Shown: positions 55,519 through 64,000 of the stretch, one piece after another
Numbering within the stretch: position 1 is the first letter of the stretch
Layout: every line of letters starts with the position of its first letter
NCBI RefSeq assembly: GCF_009712035.1
Contig: NZ_VILB01000014.1
Span: forward strand, 336,086-400,085
Direction of reading: 5' to 3'
Source of the DNA: Anabaena sp. UHCC 0187
GTDB taxonomy: Bacteria > Cyanobacteriota > Cyanobacteriia > Cyanobacteriales > Nostocaceae
Length of the DNA: 64,000 nt
Made by a program: the position numbers and the translations under genes
Notes under the pieces: generated by a model
Told to the model about the DNA's origin: nothing
The model's database searches: none
Seen by the model: the letters and a program-made list of their open reading frames with translations, nothing else

Positions 55519-55556
55519 CAAAAAAAACGGCAGAGAACCGAAATCCCCCACCGTTC
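55519..55556 (-). terminator. clpC terminator
   Basis: On the minus strand AACGG (55555-55551) pairs with CCGTT (55530-55526) around a long, partly paired loop, followed by eight consecutive T. It starts 24 nt after the clpC stop. Confidence 0.65.
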
Positions 55557-55579
55557 AATTAACAATTACAAAAACCTAA

Positions 55580-58051
55580 CTAAGACTCAACACCTTGGGG
55601 TAATAACTCCCGTGTTAGTTGAGAACTAACTTGAACAATGCCATTTTCATCAACATCAACAAGAGCAGTATCGCCATCTTTGATGCGTCCAGACAGAATT
55701 TCTTCCGCCAAACTATCTTCCAACAAGCGCATAATTGCCCGACGTAATGGCCTTGCACCGTAGCTAGGACTATAACCCTCAGTGATCAAGCGATCCTTGA
55801 AGCGGTCTGTGACTTCTAAGACAATGCCTTTTTCCGTCAACCTACCGAAGACTTCCTTGAGCATGATTTCGGCAATTTGGGTAACTTCCAGCTTATTCAA
55901 CTGACGGAAGACGATAATTTCATCTAACCGGTTCAGGAACTCAGGACGGAAGTATTGCTTCAGTTCCTCATTCACCAAAGAGCGAATTCTGTTGTACTGT
56001 GTCTCAGTCGCATCTTCAGAGAACTCGAATCCGATACCGCTACCACCTTTTTCAATCACCTTAGAACCAATGTTGGAAGTCAAAATCAGCAAAGTGTTCT
56101 TAAAGTCCACCGTGCGACCTTTCGCGTCAGTTAAACGCCCATCTTCCAAAATTTGCAAGAGCATATTGAATACATCGGGGTGTGCTTTTTCGATTTCGTC
56201 GAATAGCACCACGGTGTAAGGACGACGACGGACAGCTTCAGTTAACTGACCACCTTCGTTGTAACCGACATAACCAGGAGGTGAACCGATCAATTTACTG
56301 ACGGTGTGACGCTCCATGTATTCGGACATATCCAAGCGAATCATGGCTTCTTCTGAACCGAAGAAGTAGGACGCTAAGGATTTGGCTAATTCGGTTTTAC
56401 CCACCCCAGTTGGCCCAGAGAAGACAAAACTAGCAATCGGTCTGTTGGGATTTTTCAAGCCAACGCGAGCGCGACGAATAGCTCTGGAAACAGCCTTCAC
56501 AGCGTCTTCTTGACCGATCAGTCGCTGGTGTAAGGTGTCCTCCATGTGCAGCAACTTCTCGGACTCAGATTCGGTGAGTTTGTTCACCGGTACACCTGTC
56601 CAGGAAGCGACAATGTGAGCAATGTCTTCTTCTGTAACTACAGGCTCAACACCGTCACCACTAGCGCCATTACTCTTAGTTTGAGCAATAGTGCGGATTT
56701 CGGCTTTGATTTCCATTTCCCGATCACGCAGTTCTCCCGCCCGATCAAAGTCCTGGGAACGGACTGCATCATCTTTTTCTTTTAAGATTTGCCGTAGTTC
56801 CTTGTCTAACTCCTTCGCTGCTGGGGGCAGTTGGGAGTTAATCAAGCGCACCCTTGAACCCGCTTCATCCATCAAGTCAATGGCTTTATCTGGCAAAAAG
56901 CGATCGCTAATATAACGATCAGACAATTTCGCCGCCGCCACCAATGCTTCATCGGATATCTTCAGCTTGTGGTGTGCTTCATAGCGATCGCGCAAACCAT
57001 ATAAAATTTCTATTGTTTCATCAACAGAAGGTTCACCCACCATCACAGGCTGGAAGCGTCTTTCCAACGCTGCATCCCGTTCAATGTGCTTGCGGTACTC
57101 ATCCAAAGTAGTCGCACCGATACATTGCAACTCACCCCGCGCCAAAGCTGGCTTGAGGATATTCGCCGCATCAATCGCCCCTTCGGCAGCACCCGCACCA
57201 ATTAAGGTGTGAACTTCGTCAATTACTAGGATGACATTACCCGCAGAGCGGATTTCATCCATAATTTTTTTGAGTCGTTCTTCAAATTCACCCCGATATT
57301 TAGTTCCTGCTACCAGTAAACCAATATCGAGAGTGACTACACGCTTATCTTCTAAGATATCGGGGATATCCTTACTGGCGATCCGTGAAGCTAAACCTTC
57401 AGCGATGGCTGTTTTACCAACACCTGGTTCACCAATCAAAACTGGATTGTTTTTCGTCCGGCGACCCAAAATTTGGATAACTCGCTCAATTTCCTTGGCG
57501 CGTCCCACCACAGGATCAAGCTTGTTATCTATGGCCATTTGGGTCAGATTCGATCCAAACTCATCAAGAGTTGGGGTTTTAGTGCGACCAGAGGGGCCAC
57601 CCGGCGTAACTTCCGCCGTTTCTCCCAACATCCGAATCACTTGGGTTCTCACCTTGGTCAAATCTACACCGAGGTTTTCTAGCACCCTGGCTGCGACACC
57701 TTCCCCTTCGCGGATCAGTCCCAACAGCAGATGCTCGGTACCAATGTAGTTATGCCCCAATTGGCGTGCTTCTTCCAAGGATAGTTCTAAAACCCGTTTT
57801 GCCCGTGGCGTAAACGGAATTTCCACGGCTACAAAGCCTGAACCCCGTCCTATGATTTTTTCAACTTCAATGCGAGCATCTTTGAGATTAACTCCCATTG
57901 ATTTCAGCACCTTGGCGGCTACTCCTGTGCCTTCGCCAATCAAACCCAAGAGGATTTGCTCAGTTCCGACAAAGTTGTGACCTAAACGGCGGGCCTCTTC
58001 TTGGGCCAGCATGATTACCTTAATGGCTTTTTCTGTGAAGCGCTCAAACAT
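55580..58051 (-). CDS. clpC: ATP-dependent Clp protease ATP-binding subunit ClpC
   Basis: ClpC is the AAA+ unfoldase of the Clp protease in cyanobacteria and chloroplasts. The 823-aa product has two N-terminal repeats ([40 protein letters not shown]), Walker A GEPGVGKT and Walker [14 protein letters not shown] in D1, a UVR/M domain ([20 protein letters not shown], then [15 protein letters not shown]), and Walker A GPTGVGKT with [12 protein letters not shown] in D2. The start at 58051 (MFERF) is the family's N-terminus; a longer frame to 58099 is unsupported. Cytosolic. It has its own terminator. The gap 58052-58623 is AT-rich with no gene. Confidence 0.97.
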   Translation of the reverse strand: MFERFTEKAIKVIMLAQEEARRLGHNFVGTEQILLGLIGEGTGVAAKVLKSMGVNLKDARIEVEKIIGRGSGFVAVEIPFTPRAKRVLELSLEEARQLGHNYIGTEHLLLGLIREGEGVAARVLENLGVDLTKVRTQVIRMLGETAEVTPGGPSGRTKTPTLDEFGSNLTQMAIDNKLDPVVGRAKEIERVIQILGRRTKNNPVLIGEPGVGKTAIAEGLASRIASKDIPDILEDKRVVTLDIGLLVAGTKYRGEFEERLKKIMDEIRSAGNVILVIDEVHTLIGAGAAEGAIDAANILKPALARGELQCIGATTLDEYRKHIERDAALERRFQPVMVGEPSVDETIEILYGLRDRYEAHHKLKISDEALVAAAKLSDRYISDRFLPDKAIDLMDEAGSRVRLINSQLPPAAKELDKELRQILKEKDDAVRSQDFDRAGELRDREMEIKAEIRTIAQTKSNGASGDGVEPVVTEEDIAHIVASWTGVPVNKLTESESEKLLHMEDTLHQRLIGQEDAVKAVSRAIRRARVGLKNPNRPIASFVFSGPTGVGKTELAKSLASYFFGSEEAMIRLDMSEYMERHTVSKLIGSPPGYVGYNEGGQLTEAVRRRPYTVVLFDEIEKAHPDVFNMLLQILEDGRLTDAKGRTVDFKNTLLILTSNIGSKVIEKGGSGIGFEFSEDATETQYNRIRSLVNEELKQYFRPEFLNRLDEIIVFRQLNKLEVTQIAEIMLKEVFGRLTEKGIVLEVTDRFKDRLITEGYSPSYGARPLRRAIMRLLEDSLAEEILSGRIKDGDTALVDVDENGIVQVSSQLTRELLPQGVES

Positions 58052-58623
58052 GGCATTTTTCCTATCACCTGCGTCGTGCCGGTATGCTGATTTTAGCACA
58101 GGCTAAAATTTTGGGTATCTGTATAAACAATTTAGATATCCAATTACCATGACACAAATTGATAGGTTAATGAGTAGCTATTAATGAATTTCTATGTAGC
58201 TAGTGTACTGAGGAGAGTGATTTTACCAGCATTTTAGGGACTAAATCCAAACAATATACTATTGATGTTGAGATTTTGGTTAATACTCCCAAACAAAACT
58301 TAATATCATAAAAAAGATGTCAATGTCAATCTATTTGCCGAAGTGATAAGATTTTAATATCAATAAAAAAAATAATTGAAAATATTTTGATGGATTATCT
58401 ACACAAAAAATTTATTTTATTTTCACAAATGTGGTTTATGGTGGTCAGCTTTTTAAACCTTTTGTTTTAAATTGTCAAAGCGAGAGCTATATACTGATAT
58501 TGAGTGTCAATTCGCTTACAAAGCTGTCGTGCATCTAAATGAAGCTTTTTTCGTCTAAATGTTTTACACTTAGCCTTTTAGTCAGGACAAATAAATGCGC
58601 GACAGCCGTTATACTCGTGCTAT

Positions 58624-60630
58624 TCAGACGTTAATCAACGCTCTGATGTTGCCAATCTCATAATTAAGATCAGCAAATTCTTTTTTATAACGCGCCAATA
58701 TTGTTCTCAATTCTTGAGGAATATCATCATCTTCATTCTTGAGAATATAGCCGTATTTAATTGCAGTCAGAACATTGACCATATAGATCAGATTAGTAGA
58801 TTCTAAGATATTAGGAGCGATCGCTGGATCATCTTCACTACCAAAACTACCGCCGCGTAATGCCAGCGAATTATAGAAAATTTCTCCACCTTCATCAGCT
58901 TGAGCATCATTTACCCAAGAATGCCACAAAGTAATGTGGAAAATCACATAACGGCACAACTGTTTTAAGTTGTCAATATCCGTCTCCTGGGGTTGATCAG
59001 AAGTAGTAACAGGACGAGTAGCCTTGACTGTACCATTAACCGTAACTCTAGGGATATCAGAATTATCAAGCTCATTGTGATCATACCAATCGTAGTCACT
59101 ATCAGCAGCAGATCCGCAGGGTTGATGTGGTTGATAAGCAACACTATGTTGGACGAGATCATCAGATAAACGGTGAATTTCTACCCATTCTTTGACAATT
59201 TCATCTTGATAATTTGCAAAAAAGGCATCAAGATATTCGGTTAACACCTGCCAATACAGATTAGCGATCTTAGCAAAGGTATGAGATTCACATAAAGGTT
59301 GACGGGGTTTCCAACCTTTCCAATCATAAGTAGCCATACTTTCTTTGCAGATTTGTACTACCGAGTCCGGAGTTAATGGTCCATTGGTAGTTACTAAACC
59401 AATTGTCGGTGATACTAATACTTCATCAGCCCGTTGATTAATATTAACCAGACTTTTCACATGAGGAGCTAAGATCAGCCGAACAGGATTTTTGCGTAAG
59501 TTGCGGAAAGCAGCAATTGTATATTGCTCCATTTGTAAATGAGCCTTAATATAATGCTCAATCATTTCTGCTGCAAAGAAACTGTTAGTCCGAAAAATGC
59601 GTTTAGCTTGTAACCATTTTTCCCCATCTTTAGGGTTATAGGTAACAGGATCTTTCAGAGGAGAATGGGGAGATAAAGAATCAGGATAACGACTTTGCAC
59701 CGTAATTGCCGTAACCACCAAATTATTATCTTTCAGTTCAAAAAATGCTTCCACATTATTCAGATCGTGGTCATTATCCTTTTCATAATTATCCCAATTA
59801 AATGCTGCCTTAAACTGATTTGGATTCTGCTTATTCCGTTTCAGCAAACAGGGATTCATCCCACTAAGCACCCGCAACACAAAATATTCATCACTTCTGG
59901 TATAACCCGGATTTTTCCGATCTAATTTAATTGTTAAATTAGGAGGATAAGCCGCTTGAATTTCTGGTAAACTTGGCTGATCTGGATGAAGAGTATTGGT
60001 AATAACGTGCTTGGCTTTAATAGGAACTAAACCACTAGCAGCATCATAACCTTGGAGAGTCCGACCGACAGAATAATCGTCCGGTGTTCCTTCTAATTCA
60101 CTAAAAAACAGCCGCGCAAAGTGGCTATCTGGTTTATAAAGCCAGTAAGGAACGGTGCAAGTCCCGAAGTCGTATACTTTTTGAGTTACATTGTCATCAC
60201 CTTTGATAGTGTAAGCAATGCGATAGGTAGAAACTGGCTGATTATCACTATCAAAACTAATGCGATTTTCTAACAATCTTAATTCTAAATCTGGCTGATC
60301 TAGAAAGCCTGCTTTATCTGGATCATAGTAAATTGTAAACTGACCATTGTAGTCAGTTGCACCCCGACCTAAATAGTCTCCAGGTGTACCGATGTCTCTG
60401 TCCCACAGTTCTAATTGAATATTGTGTAGGGGCTTATTGGTATCACCAAAAACTAACTTACCAGTGGCTTTATGTAACTGATCAAGGGGTTTGTCAAATT
60501 CCTGTTCATGAATTTGGACAATGCTTTTTTTAGCTTTCTTTTCAGTTTTACTTTTTCCTAAATCGCTGTCGGCTAATTTAATTCCGAAAACTTGCTTAAT
60601 TTCATCAAGAATGGTTTTCAACTTGGACAT
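58624..60630 (-). CDS. Lipoxygenase family protein with transthyretin-like N-terminal domain
   Basis: The 668-aa product has a ~50-140 transthyretin-like (beta) domain (KPLHNIQLELWDRDIGTPGD, YLGRGATDYNGQFTIYYD), then the lipoxygenase catalytic part. The iron ligands are visible: H359-x4-H364 in HYIKAHLQMEQYTIAAFRNL, and H570-x3-N574 in LWHSWVND; the extreme C-terminal residue is Val in ALINV where Ile is usual. The motif NPVRLILAPHVKSLVNIN matches HPIHKLLxPHxxxTxxIN. Lipoxygenases add O2 to polyunsaturated fatty acids. It lacks a signal peptide. It is last in a three-gene cluster with a P450 and a SnoaL-like protein; an oxylipin pathway is inferred. Confidence 0.85.
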   Translation of the reverse strand: MSKLKTILDEIKQVFGIKLADSDLGKSKTEKKAKKSIVQIHEQEFDKPLDQLHKATGKLVFGDTNKPLHNIQLELWDRDIGTPGDYLGRGATDYNGQFTIYYDPDKAGFLDQPDLELRLLENRISFDSDNQPVSTYRIAYTIKGDDNVTQKVYDFGTCTVPYWLYKPDSHFARLFFSELEGTPDDYSVGRTLQGYDAASGLVPIKAKHVITNTLHPDQPSLPEIQAAYPPNLTIKLDRKNPGYTRSDEYFVLRVLSGMNPCLLKRNKQNPNQFKAAFNWDNYEKDNDHDLNNVEAFFELKDNNLVVTAITVQSRYPDSLSPHSPLKDPVTYNPKDGEKWLQAKRIFRTNSFFAAEMIEHYIKAHLQMEQYTIAAFRNLRKNPVRLILAPHVKSLVNINQRADEVLVSPTIGLVTTNGPLTPDSVVQICKESMATYDWKGWKPRQPLCESHTFAKIANLYWQVLTEYLDAFFANYQDEIVKEWVEIHRLSDDLVQHSVAYQPHQPCGSAADSDYDWYDHNELDNSDIPRVTVNGTVKATRPVTTSDQPQETDIDNLKQLCRYVIFHITLWHSWVNDAQADEGGEIFYNSLALRGGSFGSEDDPAIAPNILESTNLIYMVNVLTAIKYGYILKNEDDDIPQELRTILARYKKEFADLNYEIGNIRALINV

Positions 60631-60693
60631 GATAACTCCTGAAAATATTGATAAGTTTGCTAAAAGCTGTAAAGATATCTGGGAAATATCTGA

Positions 60694-62064
60694 TTACTTG
60701 TCATAACCAATGACAAAACGTTCTGGGATATAACCTTGATATTCAACTTTGCCTTCATCACCGGCAAGTAATTTGATGCCTGGACGTAATAGAATTTGTT
60801 TGATTACTTCAGGAACAATCACTCCACCAAGGTGTTCACCCAAACAGGTATGACTACCATAGCCAAAGTGCATATAGTTATATTTTGGACGTTCAATGGA
60901 AAATTCATCAGGATTAGTAACAACTGCTCCATCAAACATTGCTGAACCTACGCCGGCTAAAACAATGCTTTTAGCAGGGATGTGAGTTTCTCTGGGAGTT
61001 CCTGCGGCCAAGGTGTAATCTGCTTCACAAAAACGCACCAGAAAAGGGCTAAAGGGGTTAAAACGAATTGCTTCCCAAACGTATTTATCAAAGGTTTGAT
61101 TATCGTCAGCTTGGGCTGCTGCTAAGGCTTTTGCGAAGATTTCTGGACGTTTGAGAATTTGTTCTACACCTTGAGTAATCACCTGACCTGTACCTTCAAT
61201 ACTACCCACTAACAAAATGATCATGTGGCTGATGATCTTGGTTTCATCAAAGGGAATATCACTGGCAAATTTTGTGTTTGCTAACCGAGTAAAAATGTCT
61301 GCTGGTGCGGCAGATTTGTCATTGTTAGAATTTTGATTACTTGTTTGATTGCTGGGACTAAAAATTGATTTTAACCAGCCTTGGAATATTTCTCCTGATG
61401 ATAAATCATCTATGCTTTTAGGTGACTCTTGAGCAATTTGGGCTTTTTTCTGTTCCAGAAGTTGACCCAAGTAAACACGCATTTCTTGTCCGGCTTGAAC
61501 CGAAGCTTCGTGGACTTTAGCATCGTTGGTCAAATTTCTAAACATATCGTCTTGGGTGGATTTTGCCCAGCGATACATAGTTTCTAAATCAGGACCAGGA
61601 AACCCAAAATAGTCGCCGCAAATTTTGATAGGAACATATTTTCCTAACTCACGAACAACTTCGATTTTACCGGTTTTTGCGGATTCATCTAAACGTGATT
61701 TGGCAATTTCACCGGCTCTTTTTCTGACAAGTGGTAAATCTTCCAATTGCAACATTGATCTCATAATTGACTTTTCTTGCCAATTATGTTCTGTGTTATC
61801 TCTAGCCAGCATACAAGGTCCGAAAACAGGGTCCATTTTGGGAGCAAAGGTTCTGACTGAGAAGTGTTCGGAGCGAGATAAAACCTCTTGTACGTCTGGA
61901 AATAAACTTACCAGTGTAAATCTAGGTGTGATAAAAATGGGTCGTTTTTCTCTGAGTTCTTTAAATAAACCCTGCCAATCTGTCCAAACTCCTTGATTGA
62001 CTACTTTAACTCTATCGGCAATGTTTTCCGCCGGAATGCTATTGTACCTTTCTAAATAGGACAT
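60694..62064 (-). CDS. Cytochrome P450
   Basis: A 456-aa soluble P450. The heme signature is FGYGSHTCLGEHLG with the thiolate Cys near residue 407, ExxR is EAIRFNPFS, and the I-helix reads IILLVGSIEGTGQVITQG, where the usual (A/G)Gx(D/E)TT has Glu-Gly-Thr. There is a low-complexity Ser/Asn insert around 235-255. The absence of a clear acid-Thr pair resembles P450s that isomerise or dehydrate hydroperoxides (CYP74-like chemistry) rather than hydroxylate; that is an inference. It lies 63 bp upstream of the lipoxygenase gene, so it may use its hydroperoxide product. Confidence 0.92.
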   Translation of the reverse strand: MSYLERYNSIPAENIADRVKVVNQGVWTDWQGLFKELREKRPIFITPRFTLVSLFPDVQEVLSRSEHFSVRTFAPKMDPVFGPCMLARDNTEHNWQEKSIMRSMLQLEDLPLVRKRAGEIAKSRLDESAKTGKIEVVRELGKYVPIKICGDYFGFPGPDLETMYRWAKSTQDDMFRNLTNDAKVHEASVQAGQEMRVYLGQLLEQKKAQIAQESPKSIDDLSSGEIFQGWLKSIFSPSNQTSNQNSNNDKSAAPADIFTRLANTKFASDIPFDETKIISHMIILLVGSIEGTGQVITQGVEQILKRPEIFAKALAAAQADDNQTFDKYVWEAIRFNPFSPFLVRFCEADYTLAAGTPRETHIPAKSIVLAGVGSAMFDGAVVTNPDEFSIERPKYNYMHFGYGSHTCLGEHLGGVIVPEVIKQILLRPGIKLLAGDEGKVEYQGYIPERFVIGYDK

Positions 62065-62186
62065 AAGACTTCTTTGTTTTTTTGTGTTATTTCTGGAATC
62101 AACTACTATTAGCTTTCTGGATGAACTTAAATAAATATCAATTACTGAGTTTGTAGACCTGATTTGACAACGCAGTTAATTTTTAC

Positions 62187-62585
62187 CTAAGAAACAGAAT
62201 CTACATCATGAATTGTTCCCACAATGATTTTCCAGCGCTCGTCTACTTTACGCATGGTATAAGTAAATCCAAAGCTAGTTAGTAGTTTATTATCTTTGGT
62301 GTAGCGGGTGGCAACTGCACTAACTACGGCTAGATTATCACTGAGTAATTTAACTTTAAGAGGACCAGTTTCACTTCTACCATAGTTTTGTTTTTTTAAA
62401 TCACCTACGATTTTTGTAAAAACAATCCACAGTTTGAAGCCATTGGTAATAGTGACTGCTGTTTCTGGTGTAATTAGTATTGATGGATAGTGATAAAATG
62501 GATCTAATATACTAGGCTTAAGCTTGGCAAATGCCTCGTTGTATTCGGCAATTGTTTCTATTACCTTTTTCGTTTCATCTTGCAT
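62187..62585 (-). CDS. NTF2/SnoaL-like protein
   Basis: The start is ATG 62585, with AGAGGA seven bases upstream; an in-frame longer frame to 62627 lacks a site. The 132-aa product (MQDETKKVIETIAEYNEAFA, then SFGFTYTMRKVDERWKIIVG) has the alternate helix-strand pattern of the NTF2-like fold with a ligand pocket. It is the first gene of the P450-lipoxygenase cluster, 122 bp upstream of the P450. It may bind or cyclise an oxylipin, but this is inference. Confidence 0.75.
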   Translation of the reverse strand: MQDETKKVIETIAEYNEAFAKLKPSILDPFYHYPSILITPETAVTITNGFKLWIVFTKIVGDLKKQNYGRSETGPLKVKLLSDNLAVVSAVATRYTKDNKLLTSFGFTYTMRKVDERWKIIVGTIHDVDSVS

Positions 62586-63067
62586 AGAAATATCCTCTGG
62601 AACTGATTTTTGACATAGTGTAAGCACGCGCTAACTTTTGCTAAGTTCAATCACAGCAAATTGATAGTACACAATGGCGATTTTATCGAACAGAATTCAG
62701 GAGTCAGAATTCTTAAATGTTTTCTGTGCCAGTGGTGGATGAATAAACGGCGTTTTTGCACCCCCACCAAATATACGATTTGGTGGTCTTTAATCAGTCG
62801 CAGGTCTGTACCTTGCTTCCCGCAAGGTATCCTCGACGGATTGATTCTGACTCCTGGCTACTGACTCCTTCTTCAAATTGGTATTTTCAAGATCTTTGGT
62901 TAAGTAGAACTAAATACAATCTGATGGATACAATACATCAACAAACACCAGTTTTTTCTAAAAAAAAGTTAAATTATGTGAATTTACTTAAATATGAACT
63001 TTAATTACAGAATAGGGACAAAAACCACCATTCTATGATTTTGCCCTCTGTGCCTAAAAAATAATCA
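62586..63067. other. Gene-free gap upstream of the lipoxygenase cluster
   Basis: No supported gene. It holds a heptamer-like motif (ACTCCTGGCTACTGACTCCT near 62850-62869), AT-rich sequence and probably the cluster's promoter on the minus strand. Confidence 0.5.
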
Positions 63068-63098
63068 GATCCCTGACTTCTCAAAGAAGTCAGGGATC
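63061..63098 (-). terminator. ctaB terminator
   Basis: GATCCCTGACTTCT (63068-63081) pairs with AGAAGTCAGGGATC (63085-63098) in a perfect 14-bp stem with a 3-nt loop. On the minus strand it is followed by TGATTATTTTTT, 24 nt after the ctaB stop. Confidence 0.85.
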
Positions 63099-63122
63099 TT
63101 TATCTCTATCTCCTGAGTATTA

Positions 63123-64000
63123 TTACCAGTGCAATTGGTTAAGCAAATGATGAGTAATTGGTAAACTATCCACCACCATTGCCAAACACAACAGCATCAT
63201 GTAGGAAATGGAATACAAAAATAATTCCCGTGCTATGGTTTTATCTTCGGGATTTTGCAACAACCGCCAAGACTTATGCACAAATACCCCACCTAAAGTC
63301 AAGGCAATAACAGCATAGACAATCCCGCTGGCGTGTAATGGATAAAACAGAAAGATAGTAGCAGTGACAGTAATTACCGTATAAAACCAAATTTGTCTTA
63401 CAGTTGCTTTATCACCCGCTACCACAGGTAACATTGGTATACCTACCTTAGCATAATCATCACTAATCATTAAAGCCAAAGCCCAAAAATGGGGAGGTGT
63501 CCACAAAAAGACAATGGCAAAAATTAGCCATGCAGACCAGCTTAAAGTGTCTGTCACCGCTGCCCAACCGACTAAAGCGGGAATTGCCCCTGCTGCACCA
63601 CCAATAACGATATTTTGAGTGCTATGGCGTTTGAGCCAGTGAGTATAGACTAAAACATAGAAAATGATGCCAGAAAAGGCTAAAAATGCGGCTAGAAGAT
63701 TGGCAAAAACGGTGAGGAGTGTAAAAGAAAGTACAGCCAGAGCGATCGCAAAAAGTAAAGCATCACGGGGTTGGATCTTCCCAGCCGGAATGGGACGGTT
63801 GCGTGTCCGCTCCATATCATAATCTATATCTCTGTCATAGATACAGTTAATAGTTTGGGCGCTGGCTGCTGCTAAAGTTCCGCCAATCATTGTAATAATT
63901 AACAACCAGGGATCTACCTCACCTTTGGCAGCTATCCACATACTCCCAGCAGTAGTAATTAAGAGCAGGGGAATAATCCGGGGTTTGGTTAGCTGGTAGT
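63123..64000 (-). CDS. ctaB: Protoheme IX farnesyltransferase (heme O synthase), 5' end cut by window
   Basis: CtaB adds a farnesyl group to protoheme to make heme O, a precursor of heme A for cytochrome oxidase. The visible ~292 codons show many membrane helices and the prenyltransferase aspartate motif [20 protein letters not shown], then [20 protein letters not shown] and [20 protein letters not shown]. The frame continues to the right edge through [20 protein letters not shown], a typical near-N-terminal segment, so only the first residues are missing. It is in the plasma or thylakoid membrane. Confidence 0.95.
   Translation of the reverse strand, partial: YQLTKPRIIPLLLITTAGSMWIAAKGEVDPWLLIITMIGGTLAAASAQTINCIYDRDIDYDMERTRNRPIPAGKIQPRDALLFAIALAVLSFTLLTVFANLLAAFLAFSGIIFYVLVYTHWLKRHSTQNIVIGGAAGAIPALVGWAAVTDTLSWSAWLIFAIVFLWTPPHFWALALMISDDYAKVGIPMLPVVAGDKATVRQIWFYTVITVTATIFLFYPLHASGIVYAVIALTLGGVFVHKSWRLLQNPEDKTIARELFLYSISYMMLLCLAMVVDSLPITHHLLNQLHW

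Noticed and set aside
57231-57749. 172-codon plus-strand frame inside clpC
   Set aside because: It is antisense to the D1 and N-terminal region of ClpC, with a Ser/Pro/Arg-rich shadow translation.

Overview
The window looks like chromosomal DNA of a filamentous, heterocyst-type cyanobacterium (order Nostocales, Anabaena/Nostoc relatives). Evidence: photosystem II genes psbB and psbT, magnesium chelatase chlH, many HIP1 octamers (GCGATCGC), tandem heptamer arrays of the kind described in heterocystous cyanobacteria, and cyanobacteria-specific families (DUF1825, DUF502, DUF6887/DUF6888, HemJ, GUN4). The DNA is AT-rich, with long intergenic gaps full of small palindromic and tandem repeats. The species cannot be named from the sequence alone.

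Layout. 1-4.3 kb: a 3'-truncated LpxB-like protein, a secreted unknown, a Uma2-type nuclease and a small unknown; the last two sit between two ~170-bp copies of the chlH leader. 4.5-8.5 kb: chlH. 8.6-11.8 kb: accessory island with a helical unknown, a PIN_12-type nuclease, a HIP1 minisatellite and a ParDE-like toxin-antitoxin pair. 11.9-29 kb: mostly core genes (pgk, a universal stress protein, a VapBC-like pair, an SDR, murG, a DUF502 protein, nusB, ftsY, a PP2C/RsbU-like phosphatase, an MFS carrier, an RCK channel-like protein, an alpha/beta hydrolase, hemJ), with a wrecked DNA adenine methyltransferase at 27.9-28.3 kb. 29-41.4 kb: pyrF, a coiled-coil plus GUN4-domain pair, tyrS, a class A PBP, a J-domain protein, an HhH protein and a four-gene lysM-(61 aa)-grpE-like-lepB operon. 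41.5-44 kb: a decayed YefM/YoeB pair and a two-gene candidate antiphage system with a PD-(D/E)XK-like nuclease. 44.8-50 kb: psbB-psbT-rps1, a HAD protein and an MscS channel. 50-55.4 kb: a GT39-type glycosyltransferase split by an in-frame stop, a TspO-like protein, a DUF262-HEPN pair and a DUF6887/DUF6888 pair. 55.6-58 kb: clpC. 58.6-62.6 kb: a lipoxygenase-P450-SnoaL-like cluster. 63.1-64 kb: ctaB, running off the right edge.

How the genes work together. Several unlinked loci concern tetrapyrroles: chlH (Mg insertion), hemJ (protoporphyrinogen oxidation), ctaB (heme O), a TspO-like membrane protein and a GUN4-domain protein, with psbB/psbT using the chlorophyll. The accessory part is dominated by conflict genes: three PD-(D/E)XK or PIN nucleases outside the VapBC-like pair, one DUF262-HEPN pair, two intact and one decayed toxin-antitoxin modules, one broken methyltransferase. 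The most unusual metabolic locus is the lipoxygenase/P450 cluster, which I infer makes oxylipins.

Limits: families were assigned by recognising motifs in translated sequence; no database search was possible. Starts were moved where a Shine-Dalgarno sequence or the family's usual N-terminus argued for it.
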